A stretch of DNA of 64,000 nt, taken from contig NC_079221.1 of NCBI RefSeq assembly GCF_029633865.1, forward strand, positions 5,203,700 through 5,267,699, read 5' to 3'. A program made the position numbers and the translations under genes. The notes under the pieces are model-generated. The model was not told the origin of the DNA, ran no database searches, and saw only the letters and a program-made list of their open reading frames with translations. The DNA comes from Lampris incognitus. Its lineage: Eukaryota; Chordata; Actinopteri; Lampriformes; Lampridae. Shown here piece after piece: positions 22,901 to 32,431 of this stretch; position 1 is the first letter of the stretch; every line of letters starts with the position of its first letter.

Positions 22901-25900
22901 CCGCCTGCCGCCCAATGACTGCTGGGATAGGCTCCAGCATCCCCGCTACCCTGAGAGCAGGATAAGCGGGTCGGATAATGGATGGTTGGATGGATGGATG
23001 GATGACTGGATGGATGGATGGCTATGACCTGATATTATTTTCATGAATAACACGGTGAAACAATGTCCGAGTGAGTTTTGGTTCACGTGTAACTGCCAGT
23101 CAGCGCTTTGCTTGAAAACACTCCGGTTTCCGCTGCAGATGCCTACGAGAACGCAAGAAACCTCTGTGACCGGTATTACATGAACTCCCCAGAGCTGTTA
23201 ATGGAGGAATTCAACGGTAATTGTTTTGTTTTTTGATGTATTTGGCAGCAAAATTACATGCCGATCCGATTTCAGCCTGTCACATCCGATAAAATTCAAT
23301 CTCCCTCTTGAATGATTTTTGGCTCCAACAGCCAAAGACGAGGGGAAACCCGTCACTGTGGTCTACGTTCCATCGCATCTGTATCATATGGTGTTTGAAC
23401 TTTTCAAAGTAAGTGCCGTTAATTGTCCACATGTTGCCTCGCTCATTTTACAGCCAATACTTGAACTTTGAACTGGAAAACTGCAACAATATTGTGTAGT
23501 TCATACAGGCCATCTGCGCTCCTAGCATAGGTCTGTTTAACGTTGCCTTCTTTGTTATAGAACGCCATGAGAGCCACCATGGAGCTACACGGGGACTGTA
23601 TAGAGTATCCTGCTATCCGTGCACAGGTTGCACTTGGAACCGAAGATCTGACAGTGAAGGTAAAAACTTGCATTGCTGCGTCGTGTCCCGATCTGCCGCC
23701 ATGTCAAATTCTCCCTCTAAACTTTTGTCCAGTCGGAAACAACAACCCTGTAAAACAATGGCTGTGTGGAGTTATGTATATGTGTACAGCAATTGTATAC
23801 GGTTTCGACAAGTATGTGAGACATACCCTCATGAACACATTTAGTGATTGGAAGGGCGTCCTGGTGGCATGGCGGTCTATTCCGTTGCCTACCAACACGG
23901 GGATCGCCGGTTCGAATCCCCGTGTTACCTCTGGCTTGGTCGGGCGTCCCTACAAACAAAATTGGCCGTGTCTGTGGGTAGGAAGCCGGATGTGGGTATG
24001 TGTCCTGGCACTAGCGCCTCCTCTGGTCGGTCGGTCGGGGCCCCTGTTCAGGGGGGAGGGGGAACTGCGAGGAATAGCGTGATCCTCCTATGCGCTACGT
24101 CCCCCTGGTGAAACTCCTTACTGTCAGGTGAAAAGAAGTGGCTGGCGACTCCACATGTATCGGAGGAGACATGTGGTAGTCTGCAGCCCTCCCTGGATTG
24201 GCAGAGGGGGTGGGGCAGCGATCGGGACGGCTCGGATGAGTGGGGTGATTGGCCGAGTACAATTGGGGGAGAAAATGGGTGTAAAATAAAAAAACAAATA
24301 TAGTGATTGGCGCTATACTTTGAGATTTGTTTTGCTTTTTCCCGCAGGTCAGCGATCGTGGAGGAGGGGTGCCCCTGCGGAAGATTGACCGACTGTTCAC
24401 TTATACTTACTCCACAGCTCCCCGTCCCAGCATGGAGGCGTCCCGCGCCGCCCCTCTGGTGAGTCCCCCCTCAGTTAGACTGTGCAGAGACGGTCTACTT
24501 TTAATTTATCGTCTTTTTGGCCCCACGTGCGATACTTCATGACGGTTTCACCTGTTGTGGTTCGTCTCTCTAACTGACAAGCTTGTCGAGATAACGTCTA
24601 TTTCAGCATCCCTGATATGTCCTCTGCACCGCTGCACTTTATAACCTCTCATGTCGCCTGAATAAGTCAGTCCTGTCTAAATGCTCTCTACATGGAGCGC
24701 TAAATGCTTGATCAGAGCAGCCTTTAATCACCAGTCTACCTGTCAGCATCTACATCCCTTGCACCACTTGCTACTAAGCACACCACCCACACTGTCAATC
24801 CTTGTGTATGTATCTGAAGACTGTTGTGTTGTAGTGGTCATTCTATGTTAAGTATGCAGAGAGCCACGAAATCGGAGTCACATTCCGTGTATGTGCAAAC
24901 CTACATGGCCAATAAACATAAACATGGTTCTTATAGGTGGTAACATTTTATTAACAGTCATTACTCTTTACTGTCACAAACGTTTCCTCCACGTGTGTGA
25001 CCAGTTAACATTGGTCGACATGTACGTATCAGTGGGGCTGCTGGCGGATGGATTGGGTCCAACTGTAGTAGTGTACTCGGATATTGAAAGTAACACATGG
25101 CTGATCAGAGCGCTGCAAGCTCCTTTTCGCCCACTCTTGGTACACTTTAGTTGATCTTAACTAAACCCAAGTAGCGGTGGGATGCATCAGATCGAAGCCA
25201 TAGATGATAAGTCAACCTTGCATTCAGAAAATGTGTTTCAGGGCTGGAGAAATCATATGGGGGAAACATATGATGACGTTTCCCTCAGCATTGGGGGAAA
25301 CGTCTTGGTACGTGACCCCCAGTTGTCACTGAAGAGGACTGACCATACTGTGTGATACGTAGCATTTTTCATTCATTCATTCATCTTCAGCCGCTTCTCT
25401 GGGGTCGGGTCGCGGTGGCAGCAAGCTAAGTAGGGCACTCCAGACGTCCCTCTCCCCAGCAACGCCCTCCAGCTCCTCCTGGGGGATCCCAAGGCGTTCC
25501 CAGGCCAGATTTGACATGTAGTCCCTCCAGCGAGTTCTGGGTCTACCCCGGGGTCTCCTCCCAGTTGGACGTGCCCAGTAAACCTCCAAAGGAAGGCGCC
25601 CAGGAGACATCCTGATCAGACGCCCGAACCACCTCAACTGGCTCCTTTCTATGCGAAGGAGCAGCGGCTCTACTCCGAGCTCCCTCTGGATGTCCGAGCT
25701 CCTCACCCTATCTCTAAGGCTGAGCTCAGACACTCTGTGGAGGAAACTCATTTCAGCCGTTTGTATCCACGATCTCACCCTTTCGGTCACTACCCAAAGC
25801 TCATGACCATAGGTGAGGGTTGGAACAAAGACTGACTGGTAAACTGAGAGCTTTGCCTTCCAGCTCAGCTCCTTCTTCACCACAGCGGTCCGGTACAACG

Positions 25901-28295
25901 TCCGCATTACTGCTGATGCTGCACCAATCCGCCTGTCAATCTCCCGCTCCAGCCTACCCTCACTCATGAACAAGACCCCGAGATACTTGAACTCCTTCAC
26001 TTGAGGAAATAACTCATCCTCAACAAGGAGGGAGCGATCCACCATTTTCCGGTAGAGAACCATGGCCTCAGACTTGGAGGTGCTGACTCTCATCCCGGCC
26101 ATTTCACACTCAGCTGCAAACCACCCCAGTGCGCGCTGCACGTAGCATTGTATAGTTTAACGTCAATGGTGAAAATGCTCAAAGGATCAAAGACTGATTG
26201 CACCCTTGCTTCTGATCTGAGGAACGAAAGGAGAGGAGCCTACAGCAAAAACAAAAAAAAGACCAGATTTCATCCTTGGCCGAAATGCACGTGCCACAGT
26301 TCAAAAGCTTTTTAATCAAAGAAGGTTGAATCAGTTCACCTGGATACAAAGTTTTATTGACAGATACGTTTCATGACTCAACTAAGGGGACTTGGATGAG
26401 TGATGAAACGTATGTCAATAAACTTTGTATCCAGATGAACTGATCAGAAAATCAGAATCAGTAACACTTTATTAGTCGTTTAATTTCATGCACTTGTGCA
26501 CATGAAATGAAACAAAACATCACTTTTCCCAGCCCACAGCAGTGCAACACAAAGACAAAAACACATCCAAAACTACAAGAACACATATATCCAAACTAAC
26601 ACATATATCTAACCCAAATAAAAAACAAAAATCACTGTCTAGAAGAACGAATACAGCCAGGATGACTGTCGGAACTGCCGGGCTGCATGGGCTAGCAGTT
26701 AGCTTAGCCTGCCCCGCTTCTGCGTCCTGTCAGACCGCCCTCAGGTGTTTCCTCTTCGGGCACAGTTCCGGTCAGGGCCGTTGTCCTTGGGCCCACAGGA
26801 TGCAGCAGACCAGGCTCCCTGAGCCGATCCAACGCCAGCTCTCCCAGCCAGACACCTTCGACACACCTCCCCGCACTCCTTATGACGACACTAAAAACAC
26901 AGTCAAGGCTAGGCAAGGCCGCCGCCAGACCACCCTCAGTGTTATCAGAAGTGCCAGTCTGCATGAGCTAGCAGTTAACTAACCTGCCCCACTTCCGGGT
27001 CCTGTCAGACTGCCCTCGGTGTTTCCTCTTCGGGCACAGTTCCCGTCAGGGCCGTTGTCCTTGGGCCCACAGGATGCAGCAGACCAAACTCTCCCAGCCA
27101 ATCCAGCGCCAGCTCTCCCAGCCATCAAACGAAGACAAACTTAGATGCAGACGTGGACAAAGACACTGCATGAACGGTACTGGGTGGGGCTGCTGCAAAG
27201 ATGAATTCGCGCTGCCATCTTCCACACCGGTACTGGGTGAGGCTGCCGCAAACGTGAATTTGCGCCGCCATCATCCCACACCGGAAGCGGAAATTCAGCC
27301 TTCTTTGATTTTCTTACCTGGATTATTGAGCATGCATCAAGACTCTTTGACTCTAAACATTTTGCATATTCCACAAATGTGGAACGGGCTTCTTCGGCTT
27401 AATTGTATCACTTAATCTTTAACTAATGAGCTTCATGACAGGGACTTTGGGTGGTAGAGAACTGAGCCCTTATATTCTGTTTACCTAGGCTGGTTACGGG
27501 TATGGCTTGCCAATCTCACGGCTCTACGCCAGGTACTTTCAAGGGGACCTGAAGCTGTACTCGTTGGAGGGTTACGGAACAGACGCTGTGATCTACATTC
27601 GAGTGAGTCAATACCGCGTTGGCAACTTGCATGACGTCTTTGAAAATGAAAAGTAAACGAATTCACAGTGTTCAGTATGTGACATCTTGAGTTTGACTTT
27701 AATGATGAGGCTGTCCAGGATGCATATTAACAGTTTATTAAATAACGTAGGCCATCACATGTTGAAACTCTCTCGTAACGACAGCTGTCTCTTCAGATGC
27801 TACCAACTCCTTGTGCGGTAGCACCTTCTGTGCTTTACACAGCTCAGCAACTCTCACCCTCGGGGGCAAAGCAATTGGCTGCTGACTTGGGTTCATCAAT
27901 CTCACTGGGACTTCACCACCCACTGAGTGTGCCAGGACATTGGTGACCAGCAGTCCAGAGGGAGTGTTGGCACGTCAGGATGCCTCCACCAGGACTTGGC
28001 ATTTCATTTTCGGGAAAATGAAGTGCCAAGAAATGGAAACATTCCGATCCACTGTGGCAACCCCTAATGGGAGCAGCCGAAAGTAGTAGTAGTAGTAGAA
28101 TGAATTCAGTGTAGTCATTGCCTCCGTACCTTTTTCTCCACCTCTCCTATGCAGGCATTATCCACAGAGTCCATTGAGAGACTACCCGTGTACAACAAGT
28201 CGGCCTGGAAACACTACAAGACTATCCACGAGGCTGATGACTGGTGCGTGCCCAGCAAGGAACCGAAGGACATGACAACGTTCCGTAGTTTCTAG
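11154..28295 (+). CDS. pdk1: Pyruvate dehydrogenase kinase 1, mitochondrial
   Basis: Phosphorylates and inactivates the pyruvate dehydrogenase E1-alpha subunit in the mitochondrial matrix. Coding exons: 11154-11262, 13297-13438, 13532-13603, 14881-15065, 22511-22606, 23139-23216, 23332-23408, 23561-23659, 24348-24458, 27489-27602, 28155-28295; 1224 nt, 407 codons plus stop, all phases consistent. The product starts [10 protein letters not shown] with a short presequence, then [14 protein letters not shown]. Seen in order: the helical N-domain with [19 protein letters not shown]-type ATPase motifs, N-box ELFKNAMRAT, G1 DRGGGVP and G2 [10 protein letters not shown]; then the C-terminal DDWCVPS (DW motif) and MTTFRSF. 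LLFGGK, SRAAPLAGYGYG and the C-terminus match PDK1 better than PDK2, 3 or 4. Human PDK1 is 436 residues; the difference is the shorter presequence. Intron 1 and intron 4 carry minisatellites. Confidence 0.96.
11380..12760 (+). mobile_element. Non-LTR retrotransposon C-terminal coding remnant, interrupted by a minisatellite
   Basis: Lies in pdk1 intron 1. Upstream of the array, 11460-11690 reads [15 protein letters not shown] and [12 protein letters not shown], typical of the region after the reverse transcriptase palm. After a frame shift comes [11 protein letters not shown]. Downstream of the array, 12485-12753 reads [20 protein letters not shown] and then [13 protein letters not shown]. These look like two halves of one LINE C-terminus. 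The copy is 5' truncated and dead. Confidence 0.75.
11728..12488 (+). repeat. 43-bp minisatellite, about 18 units
   Basis: Units start TGTACACCACTTT and contain CTGCACACCTGTGGTCA; the first starts are 11728 and 11771, giving a 43-bp period. One unit near 12416 is shortened. No plus-strand frame of the unit contains a stop, so long open frames of 236-366 codons cross the array. It sits inside a LINE coding remnant whose flanking codons resemble the unit. Confidence 0.93.
13680..14805 (+). mobile_element. SINE family A copy, split by a hAT-like insertion
   Basis: The tRNA-like head GGTTAGCGCGGTCCCCTCAC and GGTTCGAGCCCC lies at 13700-13750. The body continues to 13843, and the 3' part resumes at 14542 with GGTGAATCGGCC, a (GT)n stretch at 14588-14645, GGCCTGGCGGCCTGTCCAGG and a (GGAT)n tail. 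Between pdk1 exons 3 and 4. Confidence 0.8.
13844..14541. mobile_element. Non-autonomous hAT-like element nested in a SINE
   Basis: The ends are CAGGGCTCGAAATT and AATTTCGAGCCCTG, a perfect 14-bp inverted repeat. CATGTAGGT is directly repeated at 13835-13843 and 14542-14550. CAGGG-type ends and an 8-9 bp target duplication are hAT features. There is no transposase frame. The interior repeats GGGACA motifs near both ends. Confidence 0.85.
15291..15609. mobile_element. MITE-like element with about 50-bp inverted ends
   Basis: The left end GTCAGTTCATGTGGACACAG is mirrored at the right end by CTGTGTCCACATGAACTGAT, each with adjoining TTTATTGA or TCAATAAA. Related short copy at 26323-26445. Lies in pdk1 intron 4. 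Confidence 0.6.
15724..16167 (+). mobile_element. tRNA-derived SINE family B, copy 1
   Basis: The A-box-like TGGCATAGCGGTCTATTCCG and B-box-like GGTTCGAATCCC are followed by a roughly 350-bp body shared by eight copies in the window, ending near TTGGGGAGAAAAAGGGGGG. Lies in pdk1 intron 4. Confidence 0.82.
16172..17148. mobile_element. DNA-transposon remnant with TAGGGGTGTAAYGGTACAC ends
   Basis: The left end TAGGGGTGTAATGGTACAC pairs with the right end GTGTACCGTTACACCCCCTA. Subterminal copies of GGTAC and CGGTT also mirror. A SINE family A copy (16467-16829) is nested inside. No transposase was recognised. hAT-like by end type, but I could not find a clean target duplication. Confidence 0.6.
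16467..16829 (+). mobile_element. SINE family A copy, 5' truncated
   Basis: Contains GGTTCGAGCCCCGGGGTAGT, GTTTGCATGTTCTCCCCGTG, GGCCTGGCGGGCTGTCCAGG and the 3' tail up to GATGGAAGGATG. Nested in the element at 16172-17148. Confidence 0.75.
17251..17575. mobile_element. MITE-like repeat, CCCAGATAGC family, copy 3
   Basis: Starts CCCAGACAGCATCCGGATG and ends TTTTGCTATCTGGG, with the same internal GTGGGCCACTTCAGGC hairpin arms as the other copies. Confidence 0.75.
18284..18924. mobile_element. hAT-like non-autonomous element
   Basis: The left end CAGTGGCGGCTGGTGC pairs with the right end TACTGGCCAGCCGCCACTG. CAGTGGCGGCTGG-type ends are typical of hAT relics. The flanking 8 bp (ACCAGTAC versus ACTACTGC) do not match well, so the boundaries are tentative. 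Lies in pdk1 intron 4. Confidence 0.6.
18977..19147. mobile_element. Fold-back MITE
   Basis: CCAACCCTGCTCCTGGAGCG at the left is mirrored by CTTCAGGAGCAGGGTTGG at the right, with further pairing inward (CACACCAGATTCA versus AATCAGGTGTG). About 171 bp, near-palindromic. Confidence 0.75.
19286..19680 (-). mobile_element. tRNA-derived SINE family B, copy 2
   Basis: Reverse orientation copy. The tRNA-like head is at the right (GGATTCGAACC, then AATAGACCACTACGCTACC). The 3' end is at the left, near TTACCCCACTCTTCCGAGCC. Confidence 0.82.
19750..19986. repeat. TA/TG dinucleotide and TATG microsatellite
   Basis: Runs of TA and TG alternate with TATG units and end in an uninterrupted TA run at about 19940-19985. 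Open frames made of Tyr/Ile/Cys/Val repeats on both strands are artefacts of this tract. Confidence 0.95.
20318..22390 (+). repeat. 41-bp minisatellite, about 50 tandem units
   Basis: The unit contains GTGTAGGAGTAGTGGTATAA followed by ATTGTGTTTTGGTGTAGATGA; starts at 20341 and 20382 show the 41-bp period. Units vary mainly at three places: AGTAGTGG or AGTGGTGG, GGTGTAG or GGTATAG, and AATTG or AATCG. Lies in pdk1 intron 4, about 120 bp before exon 5. There are no spacers, so it is not CRISPR-like. Confidence 0.96.
22645..23022 (+). mobile_element. SINE family A, full copy with target duplication
   Basis: Starts GGGCGGCATGGTGGCGCAGC, with a tRNA-like A box and GGTTCGAGCCCC B box, and ends in a (GGAT)n tail. 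It is flanked by an 11-bp direct repeat TATGACCTGAT at 22634-22644 and 23023-23033. Lies in pdk1 intron 5. Confidence 0.9.
23852..24300 (+). mobile_element. tRNA-derived SINE family B, copy 3, with target duplication
   Basis: Begins AAGGGCGTCCTGGTGGCATG and has an A-rich 3' end. The 10-bp duplication TAGTGATTGG lies at 23842-23851 and 24301-24310. Only 47 bp separates its end from pdk1 exon 9, so it lies close to the branch-point region. Confidence 0.92.
24545..24935 (+). mobile_element. LINE 3'-end fragment
   Basis: Shares blocks such as TATTTCAGCATCCCTGATAT and GAGAGCCACGAAATCGGAGT, and an end near AATAAACATG, with the LINE copy at 38195-38965. Lies in pdk1 intron 9. Confidence 0.6.
25370..26150 (-). 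mobile_element. Non-LTR retrotransposon C-terminal reading frame
   Basis: An open frame of 254 codons (26141-25377) contains [63 protein letters not shown] and an [10 protein letters not shown] basic block, characteristic of the region after the reverse transcriptase domain. The 3' end is a (GAAT)n tail at 25370-25385. It is 5' truncated and its frame is uninterrupted. In pdk1 intron 9. The clade is not certain. Confidence 0.85.
26323..26445. mobile_element. Short hairpin MITE
   Basis: GTTGAATCAGTTCACCTGGA and TACAAAGTTTTATTGACAGA mirror the right arm (TGTCAATAAACTTTGTATCC, then AGATGAACTGAT). Related to the element at 15291-15609. Confidence 0.55.
26455..27300. repeat. Dispersed repeat with an internal tandem duplication of about 260 bp
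   Basis: The left part (GAATCAGTAACACTTTATTA, CCCAGCCCACAGCAGTGCAA) is shared with 46405-46720. Inside, a segment with CTCTTCGGGCACAGTTCC and TTGTCCTTGGGCCCACAGGA occurs twice, near 26745 and 27025. The origin class is unknown to me. Confidence 0.65.
28035..28100 (+). mobile_element. LINE 3'-end stump
   Basis: Reads GATCCACTGTGGCAACCCCT, then GGGAGCAGCCGAAAG and (TAG)n, matching the 3' end of the LINE at 2500-3460. About 55 bp before the last pdk1 exon. Confidence 0.7.
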
Positions 28296-28441
28296 ATCTC
28301 GTGTTGGCTGGGGTCCAGTAAACCTTTTAACGGAGAGCCCTGTTAGATTTCTTCCTTTGCAAAGTGTGGGGACAGTGTGTTGTCGGGCACAAACGCTGCC
28401 ACAGTAATGGTCAGGTCAAATTTACACTGCTTGTGCGAAAC

Positions 28442-28447
28442 AATAAA
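28442..28447 (+). terminator. pdk1: pdk1 polyadenylation signal
   Basis: AATAAA 147 nt after the stop codon (28293-28295). It is the first canonical signal downstream. Confidence 0.7.
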
Positions 28448-28449
28448 AT

Positions 28450-29926
28450 AATATGAGTTGTAGATCAAAGCTCTGATGCCAGGCATTTTACCAGAAAGTG
28501 ATTTAGGTTCCTAAAATCCACATTTATCTTTTAAAACCTCTTCTGGTTTTTGGCTTTCGCTTGATGTAAGCATGCTCACGCAACTGTTAATTAGCTGAAA
28601 ATGGAAGTTTTATTGTGTAAGTCAGTGCGTTTACATGTGTAGTGAAGTCGAGCTACAGTTATAGCTGGATTAGGCCGTGTAACTAGACTACTGTCGGTGC
28701 CCCAGTATACAAGAAACAAGGGAGAATCGATTTATTGACAGAAGTATGTCCGACCCCGGTACAGTAGGTGGTGATATGCCCCCTTTCAGCTGGTTGCTGT
28801 TGGGCTGTAGCGTACACATGCCAGAGTAAATCCATCCCCAACCGCATCATCTAGGTGTGTAAGTCCCACTTCGAGAAATTCAATTTAGTACGATTTCAGT
28901 CAGACTAACACGTTTACGTGTATTTTAAAAGTCCAGTTTTAGTCGGACTAACACAATAAATCCACTTTTTCTAACGTCATGTAAACATACTGACTGTGGA
29001 GTGTGTAATGCCTGGTTCTGCAAGAACGGGACATCTGTTACAGACTTACTGCCCTTCTGTTAACCCTTACCTCGGTGTTTAGCTCCTCTGTTACCTTCAT
29101 AGGAAATGTTAAGAACAAGGAAACCAGATGGAGGGAATTTTTGTTTAGGGGGAAAAAACTGATCAAGTCATAACTAAGTGTGTCAGCGTTGTGAACTGTT
29201 GAACAGTGTGTTAGTTTTAGATAAAGGTTTGGAACAGGTATGTTTCTAAATGTAGCATAATCCTATAGGAGCAGCCTCACAAATGAGGCAGATGTAGTTT
29301 TGAGGTTAGAACATTTCAAACCGTTGAGCACATGTAAAAAGTTCTGTCAGAATAACGGCAAGTCGCGTTCGCTTCACAGTGACAGTTTGACACAGTTGCT
29401 TGAAACGATAACTTAATAAAACTGGTATGACAACCGTGCTCAAGTTCCCTTCGAGGGTCTTTTCATCCATATTGGGTGGGCGCCGTGAGACAAAATGCGA
29501 AGGAAGTACTTAAGTCACTGCATTGCATTTTCATGCAAAAAGACGTGAAAACTGTAAAAATGTAGTGGGGTTCCCAAATCTGAAGTAGGATGCTCTCCAC
29601 TTTCACTGACATGGAGGAGGAAGGTGTACGCGGGCAACTTCAGCAACTAATTTTCCCGCTTAACTCTACCAAGAGAAATGGATGGTATGGCGATCCACAT
29701 CTATTTTAAAGCTCTGTGGGATCAACACAGCGGCTTGGGAATAGTTTTACATCTCGTTAACTTGCTGATAATTGAAAAAATTAAGTGTTCTGCCCTGGAA
29801 TGTGAGGCAGATCTACCGCAGCTTGATTTCCACAGGAACTGAGATGTTGAATGGAGTTCGTGGAATAGATGTAACCTAGATCTAAAAATATTTTGGTCAC
29901 GCAGACTTTCATAGGTGATGTCAGGG
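28450..29926. other. Intergenic region, nothing recognised
   Basis: No exon-like open frame with splice sites, repeat or RNA gene was recognised between the pdk1 3' end and the SINE at 29927. Confidence 0.4.
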
Positions 29927-30340
29927 GAAAAAATTTCCCCCCTTCTCCCCAATTGTACCCGGCCAATTACCCCATTCTTCCGAGCCATCCCAGTTGCTGC
30001 TCCGCCCCCTCTGCCGATCCGGGGAGGGCTGCAGACTACCACATCTCCTCTGATATACGTGGAGTCCCCAGCCGCTGCTTTTCACCTGACGGTGAGGAGT
30101 TGGACCAGGGGGGACGTAGCATGTTGGAGGATCACGCTATCCCCCCCCCCCGAACAGGCGCCCCGACCACGGGAGGCACTAGTGCAGCGACCAGGACACA
30201 TACCCACATCCGACTAACCACCCGCAGACACGGCCAATTGTGTCTGTAGGGACGTCTGACCAAGCCAGAGGTAACACGGGGATTCAAACCAGCGATCCCC
30301 ATGTTGGTAGGCAACAGAATAGACCGCTACGCTATCCGAT
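29927..30340 (-). mobile_element. tRNA-derived SINE family B, copy 4
   Basis: Reverse orientation; the left end AATTTCCCCCCTTCTCCCCA is the 3' end. The head is at the right with GGATTCAAACC and ATAGACCGCTACGCTATCC. Confidence 0.82.
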
Positions 30341-31093
30341 TAGTGTTAATATGTGTGAGTGGAGGACTGTAGTTTAAATGTGTGTGAATGGAAGACTGTA
30401 GTTTAAATGTGTGTGAGTTGAAGACTGTAGTGTAAATGTGTGAGTTGGAGACTGTAGTGTAAATGTGTGAGTTGGAGACTGTAGTGTAAATGTGTGTGAA
30501 TGGAAGACTGTAGTGTAAATGTGTGAATGGAAAACTAGTGTAAATGTGTGTGAATGGAAGACTGTAGTGTAAATGTGAGTTGAAGACTAGTGTAAATGTG
30601 TGTGAGTGGAAGACTGTAGTGTAAATGTGAGTTGAAGACTAGTGTAAATGTGTGTGAGTGGAAGACTAGTTTAAATGTGTGTGAATGGAAGACTAGTGTA
30701 ATTGTGTGTGACTTGAAGGCTGTAGTGTAAATGTGTGTGAGTGGAAGACTAGTGTAAATGTGTGTGAGTGGAAGACTGTAGTGTTAATGCGTGTTAGTTG
30801 AAGACTAGTGTTAATGTGTGAGTTGAAGACTAGTGTAAATGTGTGAGACTTGAAAGCTATAGTGTAAATGTGTGCGACTTGAAGGCTATAGTGTAATTGT
30901 GTGTGACTTGAAGACTGTAGTTTAAATGTGTGTTAGTTGAAGACTAGTGTAAATGTGTGAGACTTGAAAGCTGTAGTGTAAATGTGTGTGACTTGAAGGC
31001 TGTAGTGTAAATGTGTGTGACTGGAAGACTGTAGTGTAATTGTGTGTGACTTGAAGGCTAGTGTTAATGTGTGAGTTGAAGACTGTAGTGTGT
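30341..31093 (+). repeat. Degenerate minisatellite, period about 25-31 bp
   Basis: Units of the form GTGTGAGTGGAAGACTGTAG followed by TGTAAAT are repeated about 27 times with indels (GACTAGTG or GACTGTAGTG; GAGTT, GAATGG or GACTTG). It lies in the gap between the convergent pdk1 and neurabin-like genes. Confidence 0.9.
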
Positions 31094-31149
31094 GTGGCGT
31101 AACTCTGCGTCAAACACAATACAACCACACCAGAAACAGAGAAAATGAA

Positions 31150-31155
31150 TTTATT
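31150..31155 (-). terminator. Candidate polyadenylation signal of the neurabin-like gene
   Basis: TTTATT on the plus strand is AATAAA on the minus strand. It is the first canonical signal after the stop codon at 32432-32434 and implies a 3' untranslated region of about 1.28 kb. Confidence 0.55.
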
Positions 31156-32431
31156 GACGCTGCTTAACAGTTGTACCAAGGAATCTCCTCAGTTTCAGAG
31201 GAAGTGGAAAACATAATTTCTCTCGCAGCCCGACACGTCTACTCTTGGAAATATCGGCAACACTGAATCATGCTTGAATTGCAACAAAACAGAAAGCAGT
31301 AACGCGTGGCTGCGTAGCGCTCAGTCGGGCGCCGTCACGTTCAAGATCACACGAAACTGTGTTCCTCACACAACATACTCCTTGTACCGGGCAAACCATA
31401 TTTCCTATGGACCGGCGAGGACACGCAGACTTGCATTGAATATACAATTAACACGTGATGTCACGGTACCGCTTCGGTGACACGACCTGCAAGTTCGTTT
31501 GGACCACAGCGGGGGGCGCGTCACCGGTCCAGGCACAGTTGGGAGCAGCGAAAAGCAGCGTTTCTCCTCGTCACTACTTGATTTTGTGTTTTGCTTTTCA
31601 TTTTCATTCAGCAAAAACGCTCTCATCCTTGCTATTCTACTTAGTAGAAAAACAGTATATAGTATAAAATGAACCATAATCATATTTTCATAAAAAAAAA
31701 AAAGAGAAAAGAAAAAGTTATGCAGTTAATAGGCACATGTATAAAACGTATTTATACACTCAGAACCATGTCGCCATTTGAAGCTTAAAAGACAATATAG
31801 TGCTTTTATCTCAACTGTACAATAACAGTTCCTGTAAAAGATTTGTACATGGCTTCAGGCGTACTAGCAAAAATAATATAAAATGTTTCAAAAAGCAGTT
31901 ACATTTGACTTCCATAGGTAAATGAGAGCATCACCTGCGAAAACTACATCATATCTAGAAAGTTGTTTTTTTTTTGTTTTTTTTAATCATAGCTTCTTGC
32001 TTTATAGTGGTAAAAATATGTTGGGCTTCCTTTTTGGTCACATGCCCAACACTTTTTTTTACACTTGTCATTTGTTCCCCCTACCTCTCAACTGAAATGG
32101 TTTGATCCTGGACGCGGGAGGAAAATGCATCGTTAACAACATATGGAAGAAAACAGTGACGGGTGAGTAAAGGCTTCAGATCTTGTTCTCTGACCAGGAG
32201 CTGCAGCGTGGACATACATCATGACTGACACTTGAAAATATGAGCACAGACGCACTGCGGGCGCTGTCGTGGTCTGTGGTCACATCAGTGGCGTCTACAA
32301 CATGTAAATCTTATCAAATAAGGGACTGCGTGACACGTACGTGGTCGGTGAAGCCGGTCCGTTTAGTGTCCTCGTCCTCCATGGCAGGAAATACAATGAG
32401 CTGAATGGATTGGGACTGCACGGACACGACC

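Noticed and set aside
23567-24082. A 171-codon open frame
   Set aside because: Its first part is pdk1 exon 8, after which it reads through intron DNA and a SINE.
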